64,000 bases of DNA, from the NCBI GenBank assembly GCA_034231615.1, contig CM067317.1, positions 43,691,531 to 43,755,530 of the forward strand, read 5' to 3'. Source of the DNA: Meghimatium bilineatum. Lineage: Eukaryota; Mollusca; Gastropoda; Stylommatophora; Philomycidae. The notes under the pieces were generated by a model, which saw only the letters and a list, made by a program, of their open reading frames with translations, ran no database searches and was not told the DNA's origin. Positions 26,985 through 40,500 of this stretch are shown one piece after another. The stretch's first letter is position 1. Every line of letters starts with the position of its first letter. The translations under genes were made by a program, and so were the position numbers.

Positions 26985-27835
26985 CCCGATATACAATAGT
27001 AAACGGGACACACAACAAGGAAACGTGACATACAACAGAGAACGTGAAACACAAGAAAATGTGACATACAACAGGAAACGTGACACAACAAGAAAACGTT
27101 AAATACAATAGAAAACGTGATATACGATATAAACAGTGATACCCATTACGAAACGTGACATGATACTCGAAACACAACAAGAAAACGTGATACACAACAT
27201 GAAACGTTACATACAATAACAATACATGGCATAACAAAATAAGTTACACGCACACACAACATAAAACGTGGCATGCAATATTAACTGTGAGACACACAAG
27301 AGTAAAACGAGAAACTCAAAAGAAAATTTGATACACTACATAATTTGTGAAACACATTGCCAAGCATTACACACAACATGAAATATCATACATAACAGTA
27401 AATGATCAGGAAACGTGACACCCATCTGAAAATTGGCACACAACATACAACGTGACACCCAATACCAAGCCTGGCGGACGACACGAAAAGTGACACGAAC
27501 AGGAAACTTGACATGACTTAAAGCGTGATACGCAACATAGACAGTGATACCAAATACAAACCCTGACACACAAAAGAAAACATGTCACACATCAAGAAAA
27601 TTAACATTTACAAGAAATGTGACACACGACATAAAACGGTACAGGCAATATCAAGCATGACACAAATCATAAAAAGTGACACAAAACATAAAACGTGACA
27701 TAAACTGGAAACGTGAAACATATAAAACGCGGCATGTCTTCGAGAAACGTGACACTCAATAGAACAAACACACCAGAAGACGTGCTATACTACAGGAAAC
27801 GTGACACACACACAGAGGCGTGACATAACAGATTT
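26985..27835. repeat. Degenerate about 20-bp minisatellite ('gaaacgtgacacacaacaag'), right part
   Basis: Continuation of the array at 24240-24690, with words such as 'aacgtgacatacaacagg' and 'aacgtgacacacaacat'. It is poorly conserved, so old. Confidence 0.75.
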
Positions 27836-28426
27836 CTCACAACATCTGCAGATTACAACTCAGTCATTCCCTTAGGAATCCCGTGTTCCTGTCAATCCCG
27901 AGTGTTAAAGGTAACGAGCAAATCGAACTGCAATAGTAACAAAATATAGTATTTCAAGCTTCGTATACAAAGTGTGCATGGAAATCCTAATCAAAACGTC
28001 AATATTACCATCCAACCTTTTTCAGCTGTACTGATTTTCTAGGAAATATGTGTCTTCGTAGTTTGCCATTGCTTTCTGAACAATGTATATGTGTTCAACT
28101 GTGCACTGTCAAGTAGCATTGTGTGTGTGTGTAATTTCACGAAGATATCTCATTACAGCTGCAGATTTGTTCACAAGCTTACAGAACTGTCAAACTGCTT
28201 TTAACAAACTTAATCCGTTGCTTTGGATTCTGTGAAACGCTCCCTAATTTCCGAACACATAACAGGACATATTGAAATTATTTATGCAGAATTGTAAGAT
28301 GTACGCCAGGATATAAAGATTGCAGTTTTTTTCATAGGAGAAAGTAATTTAATATCTGCATAAAATACTTCAATGGCGAGTCATTCATTCTGTAATCATC
28401 AGTGCCATCACCCTCATCCGTTTCAG
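27836..28426. other. No exon supported; intronic sequence before first ABC exon
   Basis: A pyrimidine tract and CAG at 28421-28426 serve the next exon. The stretch 28050-28130 ('tttgccattgctttctgaac') resembles 44.31 kb and is probably a dispersed repeat. I found no NBD1 coding here. Confidence 0.5.
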
Positions 28427-28505
28427 TCAAACCCGAATATATATCAGCTCTCAGTGGACAGAAATCTGGACAGTGTCAGTGCTACTAATTTGGGCAACAT
28501 TTGTG
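28427..28505 (+). CDS. ABC transporter exon 1 of those found: linker before TMD2
   Basis: 79 nt, entering in phase 0 and leaving in phase 1 (codon G/GT completed at 32069). It encodes SNPNIYQLSVDRN then LDSVSATNLGNIC. The acceptor 'cctcatccgtttcag' is strong and the donor is 'gtaaat'. There is no conserved motif, so the call rests on splice signals and phase fit with the next exon. It is the least certain exon of the set. Confidence 0.55.
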
Positions 28506-31500
28506 GTAAATTTTCATGTCTACTCGTATTATGATCTTCGGAAATTTATATTTATAATTTTTTTTAAACTTAGATTTCTGTGAATCCGTCATCAATTATA
28601 ATGTGATGTGAATACATCGGAATTAATCCTTCAAAAGTGATGCTACTATACATTTTCTGTGGTTTGTATTGGCTGTCAACACAAAGTTAACACAAAATGA
28701 CCAATGCAAATTTCGGATTAAGGAAAAAAGCGGTATTTTAAGAAGGATCATTCTCGATAAGTTCACATGGCTGTATAAATGACAGTGGTTCGAATTTTCC
28801 CATTAACAGTAAGTACCACTTGGACAAGAGGGATGTTAACACTCTATTACACCATTTAAGATTGGCCATGATAAATACATATTAACATCTAAACAAATTA
28901 CAAACAAGTTAAAAATGAGAATTATAAAATGCTACATCTATTCCATATTAATGTATGGCTCAGAAACATGGACACTAAATAAACAATTAGAAGACAAAAT
29001 TGATGCCTTTGAGATGTGGGTATTTAGAAGAATAGGGAGAACATCATGGAACGAGAAGAAAACAAATAAAGAGGTGCTAAAGACACTTAATATGAAGAAA
29101 GAACTACTAAGAGAAATAAAGATCAGGCAAATAAAATACGATTAAAAGACATGACACCTTATTGAAGACCTTACTTGAGGGTAAAGTCAAAGGGAAGCGA
29201 GCAAGAGGTAGGCAGAGATTCAAGTGGGAGAGTAACATTACACGATGGACAGGTTACAGTCTAGAAGAGTGCACCACCAAGACAAGAGACAGGAGATGTT
29301 GGAGATACGTTGCAGCCAACCTTCGTTGCGGAGACGGCACTTGATGATGATGATAATAAATAATTGTTACGAAATGTTTCTAGTGTATTGGTTCATCGTT
29401 GCGTTCGAGCGTCGGTCTCACGCCCGTGATATGCAGTGTTCGATCTGTGGGATGGGCTGGACTTTTTTTTCTGTCTGAGTTTAAATTAAAAAACCCACCC
29501 TGAACATGACGCGGCTAAATGCGGCATTTAATCACACAAACCATTCAAAAACCCCGGGTAACTCTTAACGAGGAAAATGCAGTACTACAGTTTTTTTTGT
29601 TTTTTTTTTTATTTTTAGGTTCATGTATGTATAATATAGAAAAACAAAAATGAAGAGTTCTATATTAATTTTCCTGTGTTTGTGATACTCCTTTTTCTAT
29701 AATGTGGGTTTTTGTGGGTGGGGGGAGGGGCGGAGTATTTTTTCTACGAAAGCTGAACGTAGAAATAAAATAAAGTGGTATCAAAACTGAATATTCCATT
29801 TTAGAAAACGAACTAAAGTGAAACTAAAATAAGAAGAACAAACCTTGTAAACATTCAAAACGTTTCTTTACACAATTTTGTGTCCAAAAAAAAATCTGAT
29901 TTCGCAAATTTAAATACATGTTGAAGATCATTTAAATACATGTTGAAGATCATTTAAATACATGTTGAAGATCATTTAAATACATGTTGAAGATCATTTA
30001 AATACATGTTGAAGATCATTTAAATACATGTTGAAGATCATTTAAATACATGTCGAAGATCATTTAAATACATGTTGAAGATCATACAAATTTAAATACA
30101 TGTTGAACATCATACAAATCATGTATCATCTTGAAAATTTCAGGTGTCCATAGAAATAACGCACCGAGGTTAAAATAACCGTCAAAATTGTGAACACACA
30201 AAAATGAAGAAGATATTTAAGTTGAAATGGTTTGATGTAAAGAAAAAATATACGGTGTAAAACTTTCGTTGCTGCCTGTTTTATTATGAAGGAGTGCAGG
30301 ACGGCTTTCTATGAGCTGTGGAAATAAAAGCCGCTTTGCCATAGCAGACGCCGCGACATGTACAGGAAGGATTTTGATTCTACCTCCGAAAGAAAAAATC
30401 CTGTCCCAACCGTGAATTGAACCCGGGACCTCAATGGTCTGAGAACGGCATTCGCGCCCATGCGATCCACAGAAAATGTAGTGTTAAATAGAGCGAAATG
30501 TAGGTCACTATTGGTTAACAGACTAGACTAGTGTCATATGAATTCACATATACGATTTGTGCAGGCATGGATGAGTGTCGTTCTCTCATATCAGTGACCT
30601 TAGTTTCAAAACAGAAATGTTTCGTATTAAATCTTCATCATAAGTTCTGTCTCAGCAATAAAAGTTGGCAACCAGGCCTCTAACATCACCTGTCTCTTGT
30701 CTTGGTGGTGCATTCTGTGTGACTGTGATCTATCCATCTTGTGATGCTACTCTCCCGCTAGAATCCCTGCCTAGCTCTTGCTCGCCTCCCTTCGACTTTA
30801 CCCTCACTTCAACAAGGTCTTCAACAAGGTGTAATATCTTTTAATATGTTAAAAATATTTTATTTGCTTGATCTTTATTTCCTTTAATAATTCTTTCTTA
30901 ACAATAAGCGTTCTTAGAACCTCTTTTCTTCTTCCCATGATGTTCTCCTTATTCTTCTATATATCAATATCACAAAAGCATCGACCCTGTCTTCTAACTG
31001 TTTTTTTATTGCCCATGTTTCAAAGCCAGAAAATTCAAGTAGAAAGCATGAGGATAAATGAAAATAATCTTACAGCTGACGGGAATTGAACCAGGTCTGT
31101 TCTAGCAGCAACGAATCGCTTAGCAACACAAGTAAATAGGTTTTCCGTACTTGACCAACCACATCCCCCAAAAAAGATGTGGCCCGGTCAAGACTTTCAG
31201 CCTGTGTACTCAAGTCACTGAGAGCAGACCAATCGAAACAAGGACTATTACAACATCAAGGAACATCCTGTACAAGTATTAAAGTTTCCTCAGGAACACA
31301 AACACAGAACATGCATATTCGTACACTAGGACCTGAAGACCTTCTTGTAAACGTAAATAACATAGAGACAGAACAATGTTGCTTCAAATAATATCTTATA
31401 CAAATAAATTCAAGTAGGAAGCATGAGGATAAATAAAAATAATTCTTACAGCTGACGGAAATTGAACCAAGTCTGTTTCAAGGCCAGATCCAAGTTTTAT

Positions 31501-34500
31501 TAATATAGAATAGATGTAGCATTTTATAATTCTCAATTTTAGCTTGTTTACAATTTGTTTAGATGTAAATATTTCTCGTGTCATTTCAAATCTACGCCCA
31601 ATGAAAAGGGCTACGTCCAAGTAGCATGGGTGTTAAAGTACTTAGACTGTTTTACAGACGCAATCAAGGTGTATAAGTTATTTAAAACAAATTAAGATAT
31701 TATTTGGGGCTCACATGGCCCAGAAGGCGTAGAGGATTGACTTTATTGTATTCGGTTTTGTCGATATGTACTCGACTATAATATAACAGCACGATCTGTC
31801 AACAGTACCATTCATAGCACGTAACTCCGTAGCTTCAAGTGATAATCTGTCGAGGATCTTCGAAATAAATTCACTTCTCAACAGCATGTCATGATGTCTC
31901 GATCTGATATCAAACCAGTGACCGCATAAGCACAAGGTAAACTAATAGTTTAATCGCTCTACTAGGGTAATCCTGGTAACCATGTAATAACAACAGTGCT
32001 GTGCACAATATATACCAAGTAATTACAACAGTGGTGTGCACAATATATACCATGTAATGTTGTTGCAGGTAAACCAACGCTAACGGGGATCGGCCTATCA
32101 GTATCTCGATTGTACGGACTTTTAGTGAAGAAGACTCTCTACTGTATTCGTAGCAAATGCCTCACTGCAATACAGACAATGGTGCCTCTGTGTTTAATGT
32201 GGATTGGACTATTACTTTTGGAACAGGATAGTGTTAGTTTTCCGAAGGTTAGCAATAACATTCAACATTAATCTGGCGTCATCATCATGTTTTATTTGAA
32301 TTCGTGAAATGAAACATTTTATGAAGCCTATTTGTGTCATCATTGTAGAGAGACAGTCTACGTAACGACAACAGTAGAACCATAATTAAGGACCACGTCC
32401 TTCATTGAAAATATTGAGGGGCAGCGAATAAATCAACCATCAACACACAGGAGATTGCTAAGCAGAGATTAGAAAGCCAGTAGTAATAGCTATACAAAAA
32501 ACATCACAGATGAAAAATCTACATCAATGGGTGAACATAAAAGCAATGTTACAACTATTAAGAAGCTATATTTTTCCAGTGGCAACATATGGTTGTGAGA
32601 CGTGGACAATTGAAAAATGGAAAATAAAATAGTGACGTTCGAAATGAAACTTTATTTTTAAAAAAGGCTCTAAGAATAGTATGAACAGAAAAACGAACCA
32701 ACGAAGACGTTCGCGAAGACCTGAACATAAAAGAAGACTGGTTCTTCAAAAATATACAAAAATAACCAAGATAACATATTTCGCACAAATAAAGGGGAAC
32801 AATGGTTTTAAGTTTTAACCGTAAGGGGGAAAGTTCCTGGAAAGAGAACAAATGTCAGACCAAGACTACAATTGACACATAACATCGAAGACCTTCTGAA
32901 CATGACCCTAGAAGAAACTGAGCAGCTTATACAGGTTGAGAGGGTTACAGAATGGCAGTGAGGACAACGATCTGTAAAGGACAAGTCTTATAGACAGACA
33001 GACATACAGACAGACAGATAGATAGACAGATAGATAGATTTACTATATATATATTTATAGATAGATATATTTAGCATATGAAGCAGATTTTACTGTAGCT
33101 TCCTATTCAAATGCTACTATGAATTCATGTGTTCCAATGAGATTTATTTTTAAAATTCACTTCCACTGTCACGTCAAAGGTTACACCTTACATCATACAT
33201 TATGATCTATATCTATTATAATTTAGATATATTCCATGTTTCACATCCACATCAGATATTACATATAAATACTACATTCAAATTATCGTTTCTAATATTG
33301 TAATTTACAAACGCGATGTGCTACATTCAAGATTGACCTAACTACAAGCTTAGATGGTGCTACGGTGGCTTATGCAGTCAATATTGACAAGCACAATTCA
33401 GCTTTGAATATGGCAGACACGTACAGAGATATTATTAAATCCAGCGGAGCGACGCCTGTACGTCTGACATCAGTTGAGGTAACAATTCAAATAGTGTGTA
33501 GATATTTTAGAAAGTATTATATCAGGTTTCACTAGCTTCGCCGAAACTCAAAATCATGTATCTCAGCAAATATATAAAGCATATAATTGAAATATTGTGT
33601 CTGAATTTGAAATGGAATGGACACTATTAATTAAAGTTTAATTAAATGCAGCTATTGGCTTAAATTTTCGTTAATTTACGATATAGATAAAAAATCTACT
33701 TGTCATTTCACTAATCTACTTGTCAACTTACAGTCAAGTATAATAAGTCATTTACACATCATTGGTTTATCATGCAATTGGCATAATTTAAGCGTGAATT
33801 TGCTCTATTTTGTACTCTTGAACACAAGACAGACGGTGTTTAAGGTTGTATTCGATGTCACACTCAAATTCTCCGTCAGAAGTGTTTCAACATAAAGTGT
33901 GTGGTTAGTAATAAAAATGAGTTTGCGAGTCAACATTTAAAAAAATGGTAATACTACTAGTAGAACTGTATACAAATAGTACTCAAGTGGTAAACAGGTA
34001 ATGAAGTTTTACTAAACTACGACTAACACACTATCACTGTCGGAAATTCACATGAAATAATACACACAACAAAATACAGGATATAATCATAAAAATATAC
34101 AGGACATAATCAACGTTTCAAACCAAAAGGCCTTTATCAAAATACGCACTTAACATCTAATGACGACGAGTAGAAATGACCACACTACACAAGCGTTTCC
34201 AAGTGACATTCACTCGTGCTAACGTTCGCCCGGACACGTTTGTGTGGTGTGGTCATTTCTTCTCGTCATCTTTTGATGCTATGTGCGTATCTTGATAAAG
34301 TCATTTTCGTTCGAAACGTTGATTATGTCCTATGTGTTGCTATTTGTATGATTATATCATGTGTTTTGTTGTGTGTATTATTTCACGTGAGCATCCGACA
34401 GTGATAGTGTGTTAGTTGTAGTTTAGTAAATCTTCATTACCTGTTTCCCACGTGAGTACTAGTAACGTTTATAACATTAGAGCAGATCATAAATAATATT

Positions 34501-37500
34501 TTTAAGCAGTTATATAATGTAGCTACTTGAGAAAAACTAGATCATTAGATTTCAAACCCGGACATCATATTCAACAGGTATCCCGCCGAAGACGGATGTG
34601 TTGGGCCATTGGCACAAATAAAACGGCAACACAACGCATTTCCATTCTCTGGACTACATCCAACTGGAAATCTTGTAGGACCATTGTCCTGTTACAAGAG
34701 AAATCCAGGGGGAATTTGAGAATGAACGCTGAAGAAGAAGATATTCAACAGGTATTATATCCAAACATTGTAGACACATTATTGTAATAGTAGACAGGCC
34801 GTTGTATAGTCAACTAATATAATCAGTGTCTGAAGTGATAAAATTTCTTGTATCGATACACAATATAAGTATGCCGACAAAGATCAAATGATTTGTTTCG
34901 CGTATGAAAACTGAATATGATAGACAAATATCAAATGTATATTTATTGGGTCTAAGCAAATGTAACATCATATGCAAAACTTTGAATTACTGCGTTAGAG
35001 GGTTAATCAGATAATTACATTTGTGTGAGGGAAAAACTAGTGAAACGTGCTATACCTGTTTATAAGAGTTTGAGGGATGATGATGGTGATTATAATGATA
35101 ATAATGACGCTGATGATATTGGGATGATAATATTAATGATGATGACGGTGATGACTGATGATAATGATTATTATATTGATGATCCTGATCTTGCTGATGA
35201 TGAATGATGACTATGATTGATTCTTGATTAGGAACAGGCGTCACAGCACTTGGGAATTTCCATATATGCTCTGCTTGCCGTTCCGTCAGCCATCTAAAAG
35301 TGTATACGCTCAGTGTCCCAGTCAGTTGCTGGCTGCGCGTTAGTCTGATTTTTCCTGAGAGGGAACACTTTCTCCCGACATCTCTAGTCTACCATTATTA
35401 TTTCTACCATTCTCTGAATATGTACATTGTCTCGTTAAACTTCCTCGTCGTCTTCCGTGACTGCCCTAATCAGTTCAATCCTGTCTCTTCTTATCTCAGT
35501 ACCTTTCACTAAAGCTTTACCAGCCAACACATCGGCTCTTTCTTTTCCCCTGACCCCTGCATGACTTAGACAGTAGATTCATATAATACTATGCGTTTGT
35601 GAGAAGAGTAACCCACTCAGTTCTGATCACACAATTTTCTATTATGCGACTACGATGATGATGAAATATTATGATGATTTAATGGTGGTGTTCATAGCTG
35701 TGTAGATGTTGTTGGTGATGATGGTTAGAGTGATAATGGTGATGATGATAATGATGATGGCGGTAATGGTGATAGTGGTATTGGTAATGGTGATAGTGGT
35801 ATTGGTAATGGTGATAGTGGTATTGGTAATGGTGATAGTGGTATTGGTAATGGTGATAGTGGTATTGGTAATGGTGATAGTGGTATTGGTACTGGTGATA
35901 GTGGTATTGGTAATGGTGATAGTGGTATTGGTAATGGTGATAGTGGTATTGGTAATGGTGATAGTCGTGATGATGGTGGTGGTATTGGTGATAGTGGTAT
36001 TGGTACTGGTGATAGTGGTATTGGTAATGGTGATAGTGGTATTGGTAATGGTGATAGTCGTGATGATGGTGGTGGTATTGGTGATAGTGGTATTGGTACT
36101 GGTGATAGTGGTATTGGTAATGGTGATAGTGGTATTGGTAATGGTGATAGTCGTGATGATGGTGGTGGTATTGGTGATAGTGGTATTGGTACTGGTGATA
36201 GTGGTATTGGTAATGGTGATAGTGGTATTGGTAATGGTGATAGTGGTATTGGTAATGGTGATAGTGGTATTGGTAATGGTGATAGTCGTGATGATGGTGG
36301 TGGTATTGGTGATAGTGGTATTGGTACTGGTGATAGTGGTATTGGTAATGGTGATAGTGGTATTGGTAATGGTGATAGTGGTATTGGTAATGGTGATAGT
36401 CGTGATGATGGTGGTGGTAGTGGTAATGATGAGGGAGATGTTGGTGATCATGATTATGATGGTGGATTGCAAATTCATTATTTTTGTTCCCTATGCCACG
36501 CCGTGGATGTTAGAGATAACACAATGCTTCACCTTCGCAGTAAGTTATCCGATGTATCACAAATAACGTCAAGGAGATAGGGTAAGAAAAGCTGAGGTAT
36601 GTGATAGCTTCACAACACACGGTTCCCATGAGTGCTCATCTGCATAGTCAATGGTTTACCAAGAGCCCCGTGACCAGCGTGCCTATCGACAGACCTCTAG
36701 ATAATATAGGACCTCTAGCGGAAGTGTGTAACAAACCTGTTGAAGAATCAGGAACGGTTGGTCTTTTCAAATACAGGTAGTGTGTAATAGTGTGAGTTGA
36801 AATTTTCAAATACAGGTAGTGTGTAATAGTGTGAGTCGAAATTTTCAAATACAGGTAGTGTGTAATAGTGTGAGTACAAATTTTTTTCAGCATCTGAAAT
36901 TACTAGTTTCAAGTAATTTGGCAGTGAAGAGAAACTATCCACGCAAACATAACATTTTTGTTGGAGCTACATTCGAGAGTGTCAGTGATGCAGATAACTT
37001 GTCAACACACGTCAACATTACTGCCATATACAACGTGCAACATTATCATTCCGAACCTATAGCGGTAAGTATATTATATCTTTTTTATTATTATTACTAT
37101 TGTTATCGCTCTGTTGTTATTGTGGCTATTTCTACAGTAGAGTTATGTTGTAGCACATTCATTTATAACAACATTCCCTATTTAACAACACTTTACAAGA
37201 TCTAGAAATAGTTTATTCTTTAACGTATAGAATTGTGTATAGCGAATATTGATTAAGCTGGTCGTCCACAAATTACGTAAACAAATTGGAGTGGAGTTGA
37301 AACGTGGCTCCCGACAGTACTGGCCTTTCAGCTTTATTAATTATGCTTTAATTCAGTACGTTTTTGATTATTGTCACGCATTTCATTGGTTTGCATTAAT
37401 ATACTTGCAGTAGTCTTGGCTATTTTTGATATGCGATTTTAAATATATAAATATTGGCCAACGGAAAACAGATGAATAATCAAGAAAAGGAACGAATGTA

Positions 37501-40500
37501 GGCTTCATTAATTCTGTTAGAAGGCCTATATAGTCCAAAGCCACGGTTGAAATGTCTGGTAATTGTTTACTAGGTAAGAGAAGGGATTATGAAAAGACGT
37601 CGACAATGTTATAATTTATATAAGCAATGTGTTACCGGGCCCAAAAATGAACACAGAATAGCAACACTGTTTATTTTCCACACATGTCGTAAGTGGCGGA
37701 TAAGGAGGTTATAGTGTGGTGGATGGGTGTCCCATCTCGTATAGGATCAATGTGACCGACCCCCTCAAGACAAGACTCCTTGAAGTTGAGATAGTGCTTC
37801 ACCTTCGCAGTAAGTTATCCGATGTATCACCAATAACGTCAAGGAGATTAGGGTAAGAAAAGCTGAGGTATGTGATAGCTTTACAACACACGGTTCCCAC
37901 GCCAACAGAGTCTGGAAACTAAGATTGGTCGGGCCATTCCCTCCCCCCCCCCCAACATATAGCAGGACCACAGTCCCACCCAGATAAGCACAGGTGCTGA
38001 AATCGAAGAAATCAGACCGAAGGTGCACCAGTCACCTTGGTATCACGCAACACGACTAGATGTCTTCACAACAAAGACTTGTTGTGTAGACATATTCAAA
38101 TTCGAACGAGAAGAAGAAACGGAAGAAAAAGAAAGCGACACAGAATCCATGCTGAGGCCAGATGTGTCAAGCCGGAAGACGCATATATCACAGGAAAGTT
38201 ATAAACCGGGGATCTCCCTGGCGTAGTGGTTAAGCTGTTCGCTTTGTGTTCAGCAAGTCTTGTTTATAAGTTGGATTTTTTTCGGAGATCCCTGTGGATT
38301 ATCACTTGAAGCTACGGAGTTACGTGCTATGAGTGGTACTCTCGGCAGGCGGCTTGCCGCTTCGTTGAGAGGGACGGAGTACATATCGGAAACAGTTAAG
38401 TCAATCTTCTACAACTTTTAAACTTTAAACTTTTAGTTATAAACCATAACAAATTGCATCACGTTCTCCGGACTACATCCTACTACTCGGCAGGAGTCTG
38501 ATAACAAACGCAAAAGAAGAAGTAGCAACGTTAAACGAGAGCAGGTGTTCGCTACATTATCGCTGTCATTATTACTTCACAGGTGGCTGCGGTAATGAAG
38601 GCGTTATATCATTACTCCATGCAACAAAATCGTAATATCACACTACGAGGCGAAGATGTGACAGAAGACACACTTAACCTAGCAATCCTGCCACTTCCCT
38701 TGACTTCTAAGGAACAAGAACATGCTATAGTTATAGCTCAGCAAGAACTATGCCTGCATTATTCCATTCTTCTGCTTGCTTCGATGACGTTTCTCGTGTC
38801 AATGTTCGTACATATTCTTGTCCAAGAAAGAACGGTAATGTATGGTTTCGCAAATTTATCATTATATGGTTGAGATGTTTCTCTAAGAAATGCGACAATA
38901 CAATAACATCGCTTTGACGGAATTTTCTTAATCAAGATATAAACTCATCATCATCAGCAAATCCAGTTTCACCAAGTTTCGTTTCACAAGCAATTTCATT
39001 AAGAAATTCACTTAAGTTTCACAATCAGTTTCATTAAAAAATTCACTAAGTATCATAAGCAGTTTCACTAACAAATTCACTAAGTTTCACAAACAGTCTC
39101 AATTCGAAATGTGAGAACATACTATCGTTTAGACGAAATTGTCTTAATCAAGATATAAAGTCATCACAATCAGCAAATCTGTACCTCTTCAGGGTAGTAG
39201 GCATGTCACTCACTATTTCCCTTGTCAAATATCTCGTTTATCAAACATCGATATATATATAAAAATATTCAATCAAATATACTCGGATCTTTTGATCGAA
39301 CACAAATACCACGCAATATATATGTTCTCAATTCCTTGTTTAAGTGTGGAGAATCTTAATCCTGTCCAGACTTTAATATTATTAATCCATACTCTCTTTT
39401 CACCTCCTTTTCTTCTTCCACCCTGAACTATTCCACGCAGTATAGATTTGGAAAGGGAATCGTGCTGTGTCACATGGCCAAACCACACACGTTTTCGACG
39501 TTTCATTACTATTGTGAGATGTTCTTGTTAACATGCAAGAGTATTTATTTTGTTTCTCATGTATATGTTCGTTTTATATTCTGTATAATGGATTCACAAA
39601 AGTCGTCTGTAACATGTGTTCTCCCTGTATTCTTCTCTCCATTTCTACTGTAATTGTCCATCACGTACGTTACGTACAAAAAAAATAAGGTATTATTAGA
39701 GATTTATTTAGGTTTATTTTCACTACTGTACTTATCCTGCTATTCCATATGCCACTCCAAAAAATTACCTTGCTGTATTTGATGTAAAAGCGAAAAAGAA
39801 ACAGTAAAAAAAAGGGTTAAAAAACGAGACATTATGGGCTTGCTTCATGTCATAGGATAATTTCGTGTGGGGTTTACCAATAAAGTATAAAGATTAGTAA
39901 CGTTGTGCCCTGTTTGTATGTGATAGGAGGTAACTAACGAAGGTTCGCTGTGACGTTTGTTATCAGATCAGTATGAAAATATTAGCTGAACATAGAATAA
40001 GAAAAGTTATGTCGCAAATATCGCAGTTTTGCTGTAACCATCAGCACAACATGCTTACTTTCAAATCACAAAACAATTATCAGCTCCTATACCAGAGCTG
40101 GTATAGACCTGCCATTAACGCAAATAAAACAACGACAACCAATGCCCAGCATGACGTGAGAACTAAAGTATGCCCCCAAGAGACAGATCTGAAGGTAAAG
40201 CTGTGGGGCAACCGTGAGGACTTCTTGCTGACGACTGAATTTATGGAGGCGGTTCACATTCCTGTATAGACTTATGAGCATAGGAAACTAATGGCAGAAG
40301 AAGAAGAAGAAACACCGCATTCCCATTCTCAGGACTACATTCTGCTGGAAATATGGTAGTGTCATTGTCCTGCTATAAAAGAGATACGATGGTATTCTAC
40401 AAGCGAAATGTTTGATAAGTGAGATGTTGATAAGCGAGATGTTTGACAAACGAGATATTTTACAAGCTAGATGCGTGATAAGCAAAGTGTTTGACAAGCA

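Noticed and set aside
27850-27930. Possible additional ABC exon (35-55 nt near 27868-27915 with GTAACG donor)
   Set aside because: No ABCA-like residues and the frame choice is arbitrary.
35669-36566. Val/Ile-rich and Thr/Ile-rich frames of 270-286 codons on both strands
   Set aside because: The 21-bp repeat is a multiple of three and lacks stops on either strand.
38205-38280. Functional tRNA gene
   Set aside because: The A box is good but the cloverleaf is not complete and the sequence continues as a SINE body shared with other loci.
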